Shown here piece by piece: positions 26,792 to 36,839 of a DNA stretch of 64,000 bases. The position numbers were made by a program, and so were the translations under genes. Below the pieces are notes generated by a model that had not been told where the DNA came from, searched no databases, and saw only the letters and a program-made list of their open reading frames with translations. Where the stretch lies: NCBI RefSeq assembly GCF_018304945.1, contig NZ_JAGQEE010000012.1, positions 1 through 64,000 of the forward strand, given 5' to 3'. This DNA comes from Collimonas humicola (GTDB lineage Bacteria > Pseudomonadota > Gammaproteobacteria > Burkholderiales > Burkholderiaceae_D). Each line of letters begins with the position of its first letter. The stretch's first letter is position 1.

Positions 26792-28030
26792 TCAGGAACG
26801 GTAGTCCGCATTGATCGAGACATAGTCGTGCGACAGATCGCAAGTCCAGACGGTCGCGTCGGCGTCGCCACGCGCCAGCTGCACCCGCACCGTGATTTCG
26901 CTTTGCTTCATCACGCGCTGGCCATCCGCTTCCTGGTATTCAGGATTGCGGCCGCCATTCTTGGCCACCAGCACATCATCCAGATACAGGTCGAGCTTGC
27001 TGACATCCAGGTCGTCGACGCCGGCGTAGCCTATCGCCGCCAGGATGCGGCCCAGGTTAGGATCTGAGGCAAAGAATGCCGTCTTCACCAATGGCGAATG
27101 GGCGATCGAGTAAGCGATCTTGCGGCATTCGGCGACGTTCTGCCCTTGCTCTACCGTCACCGTGATGAACTTGGTCGCGCCCTCGCCGTCGCGGATGATC
27201 ATCTGCGCCAGATGCTGCGAAATATCGGTGACGGCAGCGGCCAGCTCCGCGTATTCCGGGCTGTCGACGCTGGTAACTTCCAGTTCGCCGGCGCCGGTGG
27301 CGATCAGCATGAAGGAATCGTTGGTGGAGGTATCGCCGTCGATGGTGATGCAATTGAAGGAGCGGTCGGCCGCCTGCCGCACCATCTTTTCCAGCACCGG
27401 CTGCGCCACTTTCGCATCGATTGCCAGGAAACCCAGCATGGTCGCCATGTTCGGCTTGATCATGCCGGCGCCCTTGCTGATGCCGGAAAAATTGACCGTT
27501 TTACCGGCGATAACCATGCTGCGCGAGGCCGCTTTCGGCTGCGTGTCGGTGGTCATGATCGATTCTGCGGCATTGAACCAGTTATCGCCTTGCAGGTTGC
27601 CGAGCGCCAGCGGCAAGCCGGCAATGATGCGCTCGACCGGCAGCGGCTCCAGAATCACGCCGGTAGAAAACGGCAAGATCTGCGCCGCGTGGCAGCCCAG
27701 CAATTCCGCCAGCGCATCGCAAGTCGCATTGGCAGCGGCCAGGCCGGCTTCGCCGGTGCCGGCGTTGGCGTTGCCGGTATTGATCAGCAGCGCGCGGATA
27801 GGCTCGCCGGAAATCTCCGCCGCCGCCAGGTGCGCCTTGCTGACTTGTACCGGTGCGGCGCAAAAGCGGTTTTGCGTGAACACCCCGGCCACGGTGGCGC
27901 TGGGCGCCAGTTTCATCACCAGCAGATCCTTGCGGTTCGCCTTGCGCACGCCGGCTTCGGCATGGCCAAGCTCGATGCCGGCAACGGGCAGCAGGTCAGC
28001 AGCAACTGGAACAGGGGAATTGACAGCCAT
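26792..28030 (-). CDS. argJ: Bifunctional ornithine acetyltransferase / N-acetylglutamate synthase
   Basis: ArgJ recycles the acetyl group from N-acetylornithine to glutamate in arginine synthesis, and bifunctional forms also use acetyl-CoA. The 412-residue precursor self-cleaves before T197 in KPNMATMLG to give alpha and beta chains; the new N-terminal threonine is the nucleophile. AAGGAT precedes the ATG. It is the only arginine gene in the window. Confidence 0.96.
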   Translation of the reverse strand: MAVNSPVPVAADLLPVAGIELGHAEAGVRKANRKDLLVMKLAPSATVAGVFTQNRFCAAPVQVSKAHLAAAEISGEPIRALLINTGNANAGTGEAGLAAANATCDALAELLGCHAAQILPFSTGVILEPLPVERIIAGLPLALGNLQGDNWFNAAESIMTTDTQPKAASRSMVIAGKTVNFSGISKGAGMIKPNMATMLGFLAIDAKVAQPVLEKMVRQAADRSFNCITIDGDTSTNDSFMLIATGAGELEVTSVDSPEYAELAAAVTDISQHLAQMIIRDGEGATKFITVTVEQGQNVAECRKIAYSIAHSPLVKTAFFASDPNLGRILAAIGYAGVDDLDVSKLDLYLDDVLVAKNGGRNPEYQEADGQRVMKQSEITVRVQLARGDADATVWTCDLSHDYVSINADYRS

Positions 28031-28167
28031 GGGAATCCTTAACTAAATATAAACATTAACGTTGATAACTACAGTGATCCAGCATCGCTGAATGACGCCG
28101 GCAGCAGTCGGCTGCACTGCCAGACGGCTATTTTAAGGTGTAAGGCCAAGCCGTGTGCAATCAACCG

Positions 28168-28200
28168 CAACAAAAGCAAAGGGCGGAGATTTCTCCGCCC
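28168..28200 (-). terminator. Terminator of secA
   Basis: GGGCGGAGA and TCTCCGCCC form a 9-bp stem with a two-base loop (28181-28200). On the minus strand it is followed by TTTGCTTTTG, an interrupted T tract, 60 bases after the secA stop. Confidence 0.65.
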
Positions 28201-28259
28201 TGCACTGCTTCAACTACAGCCGATCACGCTGGCCGGCCGCACTCGCCGGTCACCACCGC

Positions 28260-31019
28260 TTACATCAGTTGCCCATGGCACTGCTTGTACTTCTTGCCGC
28301 TGCCGCAAGGGCAAGGATCATTGCGGCCGACCTTAGGCACTTCATTGACCTGCTGCTGCGACTCATCGTGATGGGCGGTCGGCGCCAGCAGTGCTTCCGG
28401 CGCTGCCGTCGGATCGAAGTCGGCATGCTGGTAATGGACGTTTTCCACATGCGACTGCGCCAGCTCTTCTTCCACCGCGGCGATTTCTTCGCGGTTTTCG
28501 ATGCGCACCGTCATCACTACCTTGACCACTTCATTCTTGATCAGGTCCAGCATCTGGCCGAACAGTTCAAACGCTTCGCGCTTGTATTCCTGCTTCGGGT
28601 TCTTCTGTGCGTAGCCGCGCAGGTGGATGCCCTGGCGCAGATGGTCCAGCGCCGCCAGATGCTCGCGCCAATGGCTGTCGACGCTCTGCAGCATGACGCT
28701 GCGTTCGAAGCCGGCGAACGACTCCTTGCCGACGATCTCGGTCTTGGCGGCATAACTGGTTTCGGCAGTCTTCAGCACGCGTTCCAGCAATTCTTCATCG
28801 GTCAGGTTCGGTTCCGACTTCAGCATTTCGCCCAGCGGCACTTCCAGATGCAGTTCGTTGGCCAGGGTCGCTTCCAGCGCTGGAATATCCCATTGCTCTT
28901 CCAGCGACTCCGCCGGCACGTGGGTGCGGAAAGTCTCGTCCAGCACGCCTTCGCGCAGCGAGGCCACGGTCTCGGAAACGCCTTGCGATTCCAGCAATTC
29001 ATTTCGCTGCTGATAGATCACCTTGCGCTGGTCGTTGGCGACGTCATCGTATTCCAGCAATTGCTTGCGGATATCGAAGTTGCGCGCTTCCACCTTGCGC
29101 TGTGCCGATTCGATCGAGCGCGACACGATGCCGGCTTCAATCGGCTCGCCTTCCGGCATTTTCAGGCGGTCCATGATGGCGCGCACGCGGTCGCCGGCGA
29201 AGATACGCAGCAAGGCGTCGTCCAGCGACAGGTAGAAACGCGAAGAACCCGGATCGCCCTGGCGTGCGGCGCGGCCGCGCAACTGGTTATCCACCCGGCG
29301 CGATTCGTGACGCTCGGTACCGATGATGTGCAAGCCGCCGGCATGCACCACGTGGTCATGCAGCGATTGCCACTCGTCGCGCAGCTTGTCGGAACGCAGC
29401 TGCTTTTCTGTTTCGCTCAGCGCTTCGTCAGCTTCGATGAACTGGATCTGCTTCTCGACATTCCCGCCCAGCACGATGTCGGTACCGCGGCCGGCCATAT
29501 TGGTCGCGATCGTGATCGCCTTGGGACGGCCTGCCTGGGCAATGATTTCCGCTTCGCGCGCATGCTGCTTGGCGTTCAGCACATTGTGCGGCAGCTTGGC
29601 TTTGCTCAGGATCTCGGCCAGCAGTTCCGAGTTTTCGATCGAGGTGGTGCCGACCAGCACCGGCTGTCCGCGCTCGTAGCAATCCTGGATATCCTTGAGC
29701 ATCGCATTGTATTTTTCCTGCGACGTCTTGTAGACCTGGTCCTGGCGGTCTTTACGCTGGTTCGGGCGATTTTGCGGGATCACCACGGTTTCCAGGCCGT
29801 AGATTTCCTGGAATTCGTACGCTTCGGTATCGGCGGTGCCGGTCATGCCGGCCAGCTTGCCGTACATGCGGAAATAGTTCTGGAATGTGATCGAGGCCAG
29901 GGTCTGGTTCTCGTTCTGGATCTTGACGCCTTCCTTGGCTTCCACCGCCTGGTGCAAGCCATCCGACCAGCGGCGGCCGGTCATCATGCGGCCGGTGAAT
30001 TCGTCGACGATGACGATTTCGCCGCCCTGCACCACGTAGTGCTGGTCTTTGAAGTACAGCGAATGCGCGCGCAGCGCGGCGTACAGATGGTGGATCAGGC
30101 TGATGTTGGCGGCGTCGTACAGCGAAGCGCCTTCCGCCAGCAGGCCCATGCTGGTCAGGATCTGCTCAGCCTTTTCATGGCCGGCTTCGGTCAGCAAGAC
30201 CTGGTGCGCCTTCTCGTCCTTGGTGTAGTCGCCAGGCAATTCAATCTTGCCCTTGCCGTCCGGCGTTTCTTCGCCGATCTGCAGGGTCAGCAGCGGCGGC
30301 ACTTCGTTGATCTTGTAGTACAGGTCGGTATGGTTTTCAGCCTGGCCGGAAATGATCAGCGGGGTACGCGCTTCGTCGATCAGGATCGAGTCGACTTCAT
30401 CGACGATGGCGAAGTTCAAGGTGCGCTGGACGCGGTCGGCGGCGTCGTACACCATGTTGTCGCGCAGGTAATCGAAACCGAATTCGTTGTTGGTGCCGTA
30501 GGTGATGTCCGCGCTATAAGCGACTTGCTTGGCGTCGTGCTCGACCGAAGACAGGTTGACGCCGGTGGTCAGGCCGAGCCAGCCGTACAGGCGCCCCATC
30601 CATTCGGCATCGCGCTGCGCCAGGTAATCGTTGACGGTCACCACGTGCACGCCCTTGCCGGACAGCGCATTCAGGTAGGCCGGCAGGGTCGCCATCAGCG
30701 TCTTGCCTTCGCCGGTGCCCATTTCGGCAATCTTGCCATAATGCAAAACCATGCCGCCGATCAGCTGGACATCGAAATGGCGCATTTTCAAGACGCGCTT
30801 GCCGGCTTCGCGGCACACCGCGAAAGCTTCTGGCAACAGGTCATCGAGCTTGGCGCCATCGGCTATGCGTTGCTTCAGCTCAGGCGTCTTGGCCTGCAGC
30901 TCGGCATCGGACAGCTTTTCGAATGCCGGTTCGAGTGCGTTGATTTGTCGGACGACTTTTTTATATTGTTTGAGCAGGCGCTGGTTGCGGCTACCGAAAA
31001 TCTGGGTCAGTAATGACAT
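28260..31019 (-). CDS. secA: Preprotein translocase ATPase SecA
   Basis: SecA powers export of unfolded preproteins through SecYEG. The 919-residue protein has the motor Walker A MGTGEGKT (100-107), DEVD in Walker B near 210, the preprotein-binding and helical scaffold domains, and the C-terminal zinc SEC-C motif [16 protein letters not shown]. The M23 peptidase gene lies 250 bases upstream on the same strand. No SecM-like leader is present. Confidence 0.98.
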   Translation of the reverse strand: MSLLTQIFGSRNQRLLKQYKKVVRQINALEPAFEKLSDAELQAKTPELKQRIADGAKLDDLLPEAFAVCREAGKRVLKMRHFDVQLIGGMVLHYGKIAEMGTGEGKTLMATLPAYLNALSGKGVHVVTVNDYLAQRDAEWMGRLYGWLGLTTGVNLSSVEHDAKQVAYSADITYGTNNEFGFDYLRDNMVYDAADRVQRTLNFAIVDEVDSILIDEARTPLIISGQAENHTDLYYKINEVPPLLTLQIGEETPDGKGKIELPGDYTKDEKAHQVLLTEAGHEKAEQILTSMGLLAEGASLYDAANISLIHHLYAALRAHSLYFKDQHYVVQGGEIVIVDEFTGRMMTGRRWSDGLHQAVEAKEGVKIQNENQTLASITFQNYFRMYGKLAGMTGTADTEAYEFQEIYGLETVVIPQNRPNQRKDRQDQVYKTSQEKYNAMLKDIQDCYERGQPVLVGTTSIENSELLAEILSKAKLPHNVLNAKQHAREAEIIAQAGRPKAITIATNMAGRGTDIVLGGNVEKQIQFIEADEALSETEKQLRSDKLRDEWQSLHDHVVHAGGLHIIGTERHESRRVDNQLRGRAARQGDPGSSRFYLSLDDALLRIFAGDRVRAIMDRLKMPEGEPIEAGIVSRSIESAQRKVEARNFDIRKQLLEYDDVANDQRKVIYQQRNELLESQGVSETVASLREGVLDETFRTHVPAESLEEQWDIPALEATLANELHLEVPLGEMLKSEPNLTDEELLERVLKTAETSYAAKTEIVGKESFAGFERSVMLQSVDSHWREHLAALDHLRQGIHLRGYAQKNPKQEYKREAFELFGQMLDLIKNEVVKVVMTVRIENREEIAAVEEELAQSHVENVHYQHADFDPTAAPEALLAPTAHHDESQQQVNEVPKVGRNDPCPCGSGKKYKQCHGQLM

Positions 31020-31270
31020 GCTTGGATTCTAAAAAAGAGCGCCGGCGACATTCCGTGACATCTTGTGAATGAACACGTGAGCACGAATCCGGGCTGTGGC
31101 TAAATAATCGGAGAATTTTATCATGCAGTCCCCGACACATTGGGGTTATGCGCCAGGAAACAATAGCAAGTTGCGCAAATTGTGCCGCATTCGCACGGCC
31201 TGCGCCTAATCTTCTGCGCATCTTGCTTACATTGCATTACTTCAGTACGACGTCAATACAACAACAGCTG

Positions 31271-32227
31271 TTACTTTCTTGCCAATGTCGCCATCTTGGC
31301 CAAATCGGTGCCGGCATTCAGGAATTTGCGCGGATCCTGGGCCACGCCCTTGATTCTTACCTCGAAATGCAGATGCGGTCCGGTGGAACGCCCGGTGGTG
31401 CCGATATCGGCAATATGCTGGCCGCGCTGCACGATATCGCCCACCTTGACCAGCAGGCGCGAGGCGTGCGCATAGCGGGTAATGATGTCGTTGCCGTGGT
31501 CGATATCGAGCATATTGCCGTACTGCGGGTGATATTCGGCGTCGATGACCACGCCGCCCGCTGCCGCCACGATCGCGGTGCCAACGGTCGCCGGGAAGTC
31601 CAGTCCTTCATGGAAGGCGCTGCGGCCAGTGAAGGGATCGAGGCGCCAGCCGAAACTCGATGAGTTATAGGCGACATTGACCGGCTGGTTGGTCGGCAGC
31701 AGCTTGGACTTGATACGGTCGCTCATCAGCACGGTTTCGACCACGTTCATGTAGTCGGCGCGATAGCCGACATCGCGCGACATGGCGTCCAGCGCCTGCT
31801 GGAACTCGCTCATGCTCATGTCATGGGAAGCGCGGCCGCTCAGGCTGCTGGATTCGGCGCCGCCGCGTCCCGGCGCCTCCTTGAAGTTGAATTCTTCCGG
31901 CTTGACGCCGGCCAGTCCCTGCACCCGCTCGCCCAGGGCGTCGAGACGCATCAGCTGCGCCTGCATTTCACCCAGCTTGATCGCCATCGCCGCCAGGTTT
32001 TCTTTCAGATACTTGTCCTTGTCCGGCACACCGCCGGCCGCAGCGCTGACCGCGGCCTTGCCGGCAAAGGGCAAGCTGAGAGAATAATGGATCGTGAGGA
32101 AATACAGCAAGGCAGTCGCCAGCAATACCGAGAACAGGAAGGCGGCGACCATCAATGCCAGGTGCTTGGCGCCCAACGTGATGGATTTTGCGCGATTAAA
32201 GCGCGGGTGCAACAGAATTACCTGCAT
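31271..32227 (-). CDS. M23-family metallopeptidase (membrane-anchored murein hydrolase or activator)
   Basis: The 318-residue protein has a single membrane segment (about 25-45), a periplasmic linker and a C-terminal LytM/M23 domain. The zinc ligands H206 and D210 (HEGLD) and the HxH pair H285/H287 (HLHFEV) are intact, so it may be an active endopeptidase. It lies between secA and dciA, a recurrent betaproteobacterial arrangement. It is divergent from dciA across a 54-base gap. Confidence 0.92.
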   Translation of the reverse strand: MQVILLHPRFNRAKSITLGAKHLALMVAAFLFSVLLATALLYFLTIHYSLSLPFAGKAAVSAAAGGVPDKDKYLKENLAAMAIKLGEMQAQLMRLDALGERVQGLAGVKPEEFNFKEAPGRGGAESSSLSGRASHDMSMSEFQQALDAMSRDVGYRADYMNVVETVLMSDRIKSKLLPTNQPVNVAYNSSSFGWRLDPFTGRSAFHEGLDFPATVGTAIVAAAGGVVIDAEYHPQYGNMLDIDHGNDIITRYAHASRLLVKVGDIVQRGQHIADIGTTGRSTGPHLHFEVRIKGVAQDPRKFLNAGTDLAKMATLARK

Positions 32228-32281
32228 TGCGGCTCCCGTGATGCGCCGGCGGGATCACAGGTGTGATAATGTTTCACCATC

Positions 32282-32797
32282 ATGCGTAGACTCTCACCTT
32301 CTTCATACCGGCCATCGGCAATCAGCTCCAGGCCACAAACCAAAACATCCAGGGACGCCACGGATTTTTTACGGGGAAATGACAGGATGGCGGCGCTACT
32401 GCCCGCTGTCACACGCATGGCGGCCTTGCAAAAGCAATGCGCCGCCGAATTGCCACCCATGTTCAGTGCTTGCGAAGTGCTGCAATGTGAAGCAGGACAA
32501 CTCGTCTTGTCAGCGCCTAATGCCGCTCTTGCAACTAAACTGAAGCAACAACTGCCGCGCCTGCAAAACCAGTTGCAATCAGGAAATTGGCAGATTAATG
32601 CAATCCGAATCAAAGTGCAAGTAAGCCAAAACGTCGTCAAAGCACCGCCGCCCAAGCAAGCCCTGCTTTCATCCAACGCGGTGTTGGCATTCGCTTCACT
32701 GATGGAAGATCTGGCGCCGTCGGCCGCCAATGAAGCGCTGAAAAATGCCATCGCGGCGATGGTCAATCGTCATCGCAGCAAAAATAATAAAGGCTGA
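32282..32797 (+). CDS. dciA: DciA-like (DUF721) protein
   Basis: The 171-residue product has the DUF721 domain (about 38-110, LQKQCAAELPPMFSACEVLQCEAGQLVLSA region). DciA proteins load the replicative helicase DnaB in bacteria that lack DnaC. The C-terminal half here is more variable and helical. The family match is moderate, but position next to the M23 peptidase and secA is characteristic. Confidence 0.8.
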   Translation: MRRLSPSSYRPSAISSRPQTKTSRDATDFLRGNDRMAALLPAVTRMAALQKQCAAELPPMFSACEVLQCEAGQLVLSAPNAALATKLKQQLPRLQNQLQSGNWQINAIRIKVQVSQNVVKAPPPKQALLSSNAVLAFASLMEDLAPSAANEALKNAIAAMVNRHRSKNNKG

Positions 32798-32975
32798 CCG
32801 TAAAGACTGGATTCTTTTTGCTTCAAGCCAATAAAATATTGCATAAAAAACATTATACGCCAGCTGCCGTTCCCTCTCCCAGGTTTAGTCATCAAAAATA
32901 TCCACGAACTTAATTCAAGCACCTTGCATGGCTGATGCATAGTGCGCGGCAAAAATCGTTCTCTCGCTTCAAAAA

Positions 32976-33029
32976 CGTTGTTGCAGCCGGACAAGACGGA
33001 TATCCTGTTGCCTGCCGGCAGAAACAACG
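32976..33029 (+). promoter_or_regulatory. Long imperfect palindrome in the leader of the IIA/ABC cluster
   Basis: CGTTGTT (32976-32982) pairs with AACAACG (33023-33029) and GCCGG (32986-32990) with CCGGC (33015-33019), giving about 13 of 15 paired positions around a loop containing GGATATCC. It ends 36 bases before the first start codon. It could be a leader RNA structure or an operator. Confidence 0.45.
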
Positions 33030-33065
33030 CCCTCCATTGAACTTCGAACCGCGATAGACAGATTG

Positions 33066-33521
33066 ATGAACAGTATTGGTGAACTGCTGGCTGCCGAGCA
33101 TATCCTGCTTGATCTGGATGTATCGCACAAAGAACAGGTTTTCGAGGCGGCCGAGCAACTCTTCCGCGGCCGCCATGGCCTGTCCGGCAACCAGGCGCTG
33201 AATGCGCTGACGGAGCGCGAGGCGCTGGGTTCGACCGGGCTGGGCGCCGGCGTCGCGGTGCCGCACGCGCGCATCCGCGGCCTGGCGCAGGCCGTGCTGG
33301 CGTATATGCGGCCATGCACGCCGATTCCCTTCGACGCGCCTGACGCCCGGCCGGTATCGGACATCATCGTCATCCTGATCCCCGAACACGCCACCGACCA
33401 GCATCTGAAACTGCTGGCAGAAGTCGCCGAAATGTTCCAGGATCGGCGCTTCCGCGAACGACTGGTCTCGTGCAGCGACGCTGCCGCCGCCCACCGCGCC
33501 TTTACCAGCTGGCCTGAATAA
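33066..33521 (+). CDS. PTS EIIA (nitrogen/fructose-type) domain protein
   Basis: The 151-residue protein is a single EIIA domain of the PtsN/fructose type. The phosphorylatable histidine is H67 in GVAVPHARI, with LTEREALGSTGLG before it. No EIIB, EIIC, HPr or EI gene is near. Nine bases after its stop comes an ABC permease, so its role is probably regulatory: phosphorylation state controlling the transporter. ATG 33066 was chosen over a TTG one codon upstream. Confidence 0.85.
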   Translation: MNSIGELLAAEHILLDLDVSHKEQVFEAAEQLFRGRHGLSGNQALNALTEREALGSTGLGAGVAVPHARIRGLAQAVLAYMRPCTPIPFDAPDARPVSDIIVILIPEHATDQHLKLLAEVAEMFQDRRFRERLVSCSDAAAAHRAFTSWPE

Positions 33522-33530
33522 GACATAAAA

Positions 33531-35291
33531 ATGCCCAAACGCGCATATCCCGATATCACGGCGCCCCAGCTGCGGACTGGCTGGCGCTTCGGCTGGGTCG
33601 ACATCCTGGTTGTGCTGGCGATGCTGCTGCTGTTCTGGCTGGTGTTCTCGCTCAGCGGCGACATGCGCGTGCATTTCGACGAACTGCACCCGCCGCCGCT
33701 GTCGCTGGAAGTCGGGATGATTCCGTATTACACCGCGCGCACCGTGTTGCGGATGTTCATCGCCTTCGGCGCCTCCCTGCTGTTCACCTTTATCTGGGGC
33801 TACATCGCAGCCAAGAGTCCGCGCGCGCGCAAGGTCATGCTGCCGATCCTTGATATCCTGCAATCGGTGCCGGTGCTGGGTTTCCTGTCCATCACGGTGA
33901 CGGGCTTCCTGGCCCTGTTCCCGGGCAGCCTGCTGGGCGTCGAATGCGCCAGCATCTTTGCGGTGTTCACGGCGCAAGCCTGGAACATGACTTTCGGCTT
34001 TTACCATTCGCTGGTGACGATTCCGGCCGAGCTGTCGGAGGCCGCGTCCATCTTCCGCCTCAACCGCTGGCAGCGCTTTACCACGCTGGAACTGCCGACA
34101 TCGGCCATCGGCCTGATGTGGAACTCGATGATGAGCTTCGGCGGCGGCTGGTTTTTCGTCGCGCAAAGCGAAGCGATCACGGTGCTGAACAAGAACATCA
34201 AGCTGCCAGGGCTGGGCTCGTACATGGCGGCGGCGGTCGAGGCCGGCAATACCCGCGCCGCGCTGTACGCGATCGGCGCCATGATCTTCACCATTCTCTT
34301 GATCGATCAGCTGGTGTGGCGGCCGCTGGTGGCCTGGGCCGAGAAATTCAAGCTGGAAAACACCGAGGCGAAAGACAGCCCGCAATCCTGGATGCTGGAT
34401 CTGCTGCAGCGTTCCAACGTGATCGGCTGGTTGTTCCAGCGCATCGGGCGCGTCGTCGGGCGTGTCAGCCAGCGCCTGTCCTCGGTTGCCAGCGATGTCA
34501 CGGAAAGCGTGACGCGCAATGCGCCGACACTCTTCAAACAGGGCTTGCGCGTGGCGCTCTGGCTGGCAATCGCCGCCGGCATCGCCTGGCTGGTGATCGA
34601 CGCCTTCGGCGTCGCCCGCGAGATCAAGACCGAGATGACCGGCGCCGCGATGCTGCACGTGGTCTGGCTGGCCGTCCTGACCTTCTTGCGGGTGCTGGCG
34701 ATGATGATCGTCGCCACCCTGATCTGGACTCCGATCGGGGTCTGGATCGGCTTGCGGCCGCGGGTTGCGCGCATCGCCCAGCCGTTGGCGCAGATTGCCG
34801 CCTCGTTTCCGGTCAACATGACTTTTCCCTTCATCGTGGTGTTTTTCATCACGGCGAATATCCCCATCAACGTCGGCAGCATCCTGCTGATGGCATTGGG
34901 CACCCAGTGGTATATCCTGTTTAATGTCATCGCCGGCGCCATGGCGATTCCTACCGACCTGCGCGAGGCGGCGCAGATCTTCGGCTTGCGCAAATGGCGC
35001 CTGTGGAAGACTGTGATCATTCCGGCCATTTTTCCGTTCTGGGTGACCGGCGCCGTCACCGCCACCGGCGGCGCATGGAATGCCAGCATCGTGGCCGAGG
35101 TTGCGTCGTGGGGCAACAACAAACTGGTGGCCGATGGCCTGGGCGCATATATCGCGCAGGTCACCGAGAAAGGCGACAAGCCTGCCATTTATTTCAGCAT
35201 CGTGGTGATGTCGCTGTTCGTGGTGCTGATCAACCGTTTCCTGTGGCGCCGGCTGTATGCGCTGGCAGAGCATAAATTCAAGCTCGATTAA
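33531..35291 (+). CDS. ABC transporter permease, two fused membrane domains
   Basis: The 586-residue protein contains two nitrate/sulfonate/taurine-type permease domains in one chain (about 70-285 and 370-580). Each has an EAA loop: ELSEAASIFRLNRW and DLREAAQIFGLRKW. About 12 membrane segments are present. A single chain could thus replace a permease dimer. The substrate is unknown, and no periplasmic binding protein gene is adjacent. Confidence 0.9.
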   Translation: MPKRAYPDITAPQLRTGWRFGWVDILVVLAMLLLFWLVFSLSGDMRVHFDELHPPPLSLEVGMIPYYTARTVLRMFIAFGASLLFTFIWGYIAAKSPRARKVMLPILDILQSVPVLGFLSITVTGFLALFPGSLLGVECASIFAVFTAQAWNMTFGFYHSLVTIPAELSEAASIFRLNRWQRFTTLELPTSAIGLMWNSMMSFGGGWFFVAQSEAITVLNKNIKLPGLGSYMAAAVEAGNTRAALYAIGAMIFTILLIDQLVWRPLVAWAEKFKLENTEAKDSPQSWMLDLLQRSNVIGWLFQRIGRVVGRVSQRLSSVASDVTESVTRNAPTLFKQGLRVALWLAIAAGIAWLVIDAFGVAREIKTEMTGAAMLHVVWLAVLTFLRVLAMMIVATLIWTPIGVWIGLRPRVARIAQPLAQIAASFPVNMTFPFIVVFFITANIPINVGSILLMALGTQWYILFNVIAGAMAIPTDLREAAQIFGLRKWRLWKTVIIPAIFPFWVTGAVTATGGAWNASIVAEVASWGNNKLVADGLGAYIAQVTEKGDKPAIYFSIVVMSLFVVLINRFLWRRLYALAEHKFKLD

Positions 35292-35344
35292 TTGCTCAGC
35301 AAGCACCTAATGAGCATTCAATAAGCGTTCCAAGGATGTGACCG

Positions 35345-36787
35345 ATGTCTGACTCCGTTTCCACTGCTTCCACCACGCCGCCATCTGCCGGCGCCAGCCG
35401 CAGCTCTGCAGCGCCGCTGATCGAACTGCAGCATGTATCGAAAGCCTATACCACCGGCGGCGGCGAACCCGTCACCATTCTCGACGACATCAGCCTTGCC
35501 GTGCGCGAAGGCGAAATGCTGGCGCTGCTGGGGCAGTCCGGCAGCGGAAAATCGACCATCCTGCGCCTGATCGCCGGGCTCACGGATCCCACCAGCGGCG
35601 CCGTGCTCAGTCATGGCAAGGCGCTGGAGGGCATCAATCGCAAGCTCTCCATCGTGTTCCAGAGTTTCGCCCTGTATCCGTGGCTGACGGTGCAGCAGAA
35701 TGTCCAGGTCGGCCTGACCCAGCGCCGCCTCAGCGCTCGGCAGGAACAGGAAGAAATTGAAAAGGTGCTGACGCTGATCGGCCTGTCCGGTTTCGAGAAT
35801 GCCTTCCCCAAGGAGCTGTCCGGCGGCATGCGCCAGCGCGTCGGCCTGGCGCGCGCGATCGTCGCCAAGCCCGAGGTGCTGTGCATGGACGAAGCCTTCA
35901 GCGCGCTCGATGTGCTCACCGCCGAGAACCTGCGCGCCGAAGTGGTCGACCTGTGGAACAACGGCAGCGAGACCGGCATCAAGAGCATTTTCTTCGTCAC
36001 CCACAACATCGTCGAAGCGGCCTATATGGCTTCGCGCATCGTGATCATTTCATCGCATCCGGGACGCATCAAGAATGTGATCGCCAACCCGCTGCCCTAC
36101 CCGCGCGACGTCAAGTCGAAGGAATTCGCCGCCCTGGTCAACCAGATCCACGACGCGATCACCGCGCTGGCGCTGCCGGACGAACCGGGCGACGAAATCG
36201 AGGCGGCGGAAGCCGGCGTAGACCAAACGCAGGAACAGGAGGCGCAGGCGGTCGCCGTGCAGGAGGCAGGCGCCGGCCGTGTCGAACCGATTCCTAATGT
36301 ACCGGTGGGGCGGATCGTCGGCTTGCTGGAGATTCTCCAGAACAATCAGGAGACCATCAATATCTACGAGCTGAGCACCCGCATCGGCACCGATTTCGGG
36401 GAAACGATTGCGATCGTCAAGGCTGCTGAAATGCTGGATTTGGTGGATACGCCGAAACACGAAGTGACCATGACCACGCTCGGCTGGTATTTCCTGGCCG
36501 CGCCGCTGGCGGCGCGCAAGACGCTGTTCAGGAAGCAGATTTTGCGCTTGCGCCTGTTCCAGATGCTGACGGCGCGCCTCAACGAAAATCCGGGGGCGCG
36601 GGTAAAAGAGGATGAGATTCTGGAGCAACTGGCGAGCTTGCTGCCCTATGATCAACCAGAGAGCCTGTTCGCCACGCTGATTTCCTGGGGCCGCTACGCA
36701 GAGATTCTGGACTACGATCAGCGCACTGGAAGCGTCCACCTGGAGGTGCATGAGGAACATGAAGCAAAGGGAACAAGCGCCGGATAG
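35345..36787 (+). CDS. ABC transporter ATPase with C-terminal AAA-associated domain
   Basis: The 480-residue protein has a nitrate/sulfonate-type nucleotide-binding domain (about 25-265): Walker A GQSGSGKS (63-70), signature LSGGMRQR (158-165), Walker B LCMDEAF (179-185) and H-loop H220. A glutamine/alanine-rich linker leads to a second domain (about 295-440, VGLLEILQNNQETINIYEL) that resembles the AAA-associated C-terminal domain of some ABC ATPases. That extension has a winged-helix-like pattern and may sense a signal. It closes the IIA-permease-ATPase cluster. Confidence 0.9.
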   Translation: MSDSVSTASTTPPSAGASRSSAAPLIELQHVSKAYTTGGGEPVTILDDISLAVREGEMLALLGQSGSGKSTILRLIAGLTDPTSGAVLSHGKALEGINRKLSIVFQSFALYPWLTVQQNVQVGLTQRRLSARQEQEEIEKVLTLIGLSGFENAFPKELSGGMRQRVGLARAIVAKPEVLCMDEAFSALDVLTAENLRAEVVDLWNNGSETGIKSIFFVTHNIVEAAYMASRIVIISSHPGRIKNVIANPLPYPRDVKSKEFAALVNQIHDAITALALPDEPGDEIEAAEAGVDQTQEQEAQAVAVQEAGAGRVEPIPNVPVGRIVGLLEILQNNQETINIYELSTRIGTDFGETIAIVKAAEMLDLVDTPKHEVTMTTLGWYFLAAPLAARKTLFRKQILRLRLFQMLTARLNENPGARVKEDEILEQLASLLPYDQPESLFATLISWGRYAEILDYDQRTGSVHLEVHEEHEAKGTSAG

Positions 36788-36794
36788 GCGCTTG
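36774..36794 (+). terminator. Hairpin overlapping the ATPase stop codon
   Basis: CAAGCGCC and GGCGCTTG form an 8-bp stem with loop GGATA that includes the end of the gene. Only CTTTGTGCTTTG follows, so intrinsic termination would be weak. Confidence 0.45.
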
Positions 36795-36839
36795 CTTTGT
36801 GCTTTGATGCGCAGCGCTTAATGGAGAAGGAGAACGCGT

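Noticed and set aside
28155-31013. A 952-codon open frame on the plus strand opposite secA
   Set aside because: It mirrors secA codon by codon and has no recognised domain; secA itself is unmistakable.
32910-35306. A long minus-strand open frame opposite the IIA and permease genes
   Set aside because: Low-complexity charged composition with no domains; the plus-strand permease has clear EAA loops and membrane segments.
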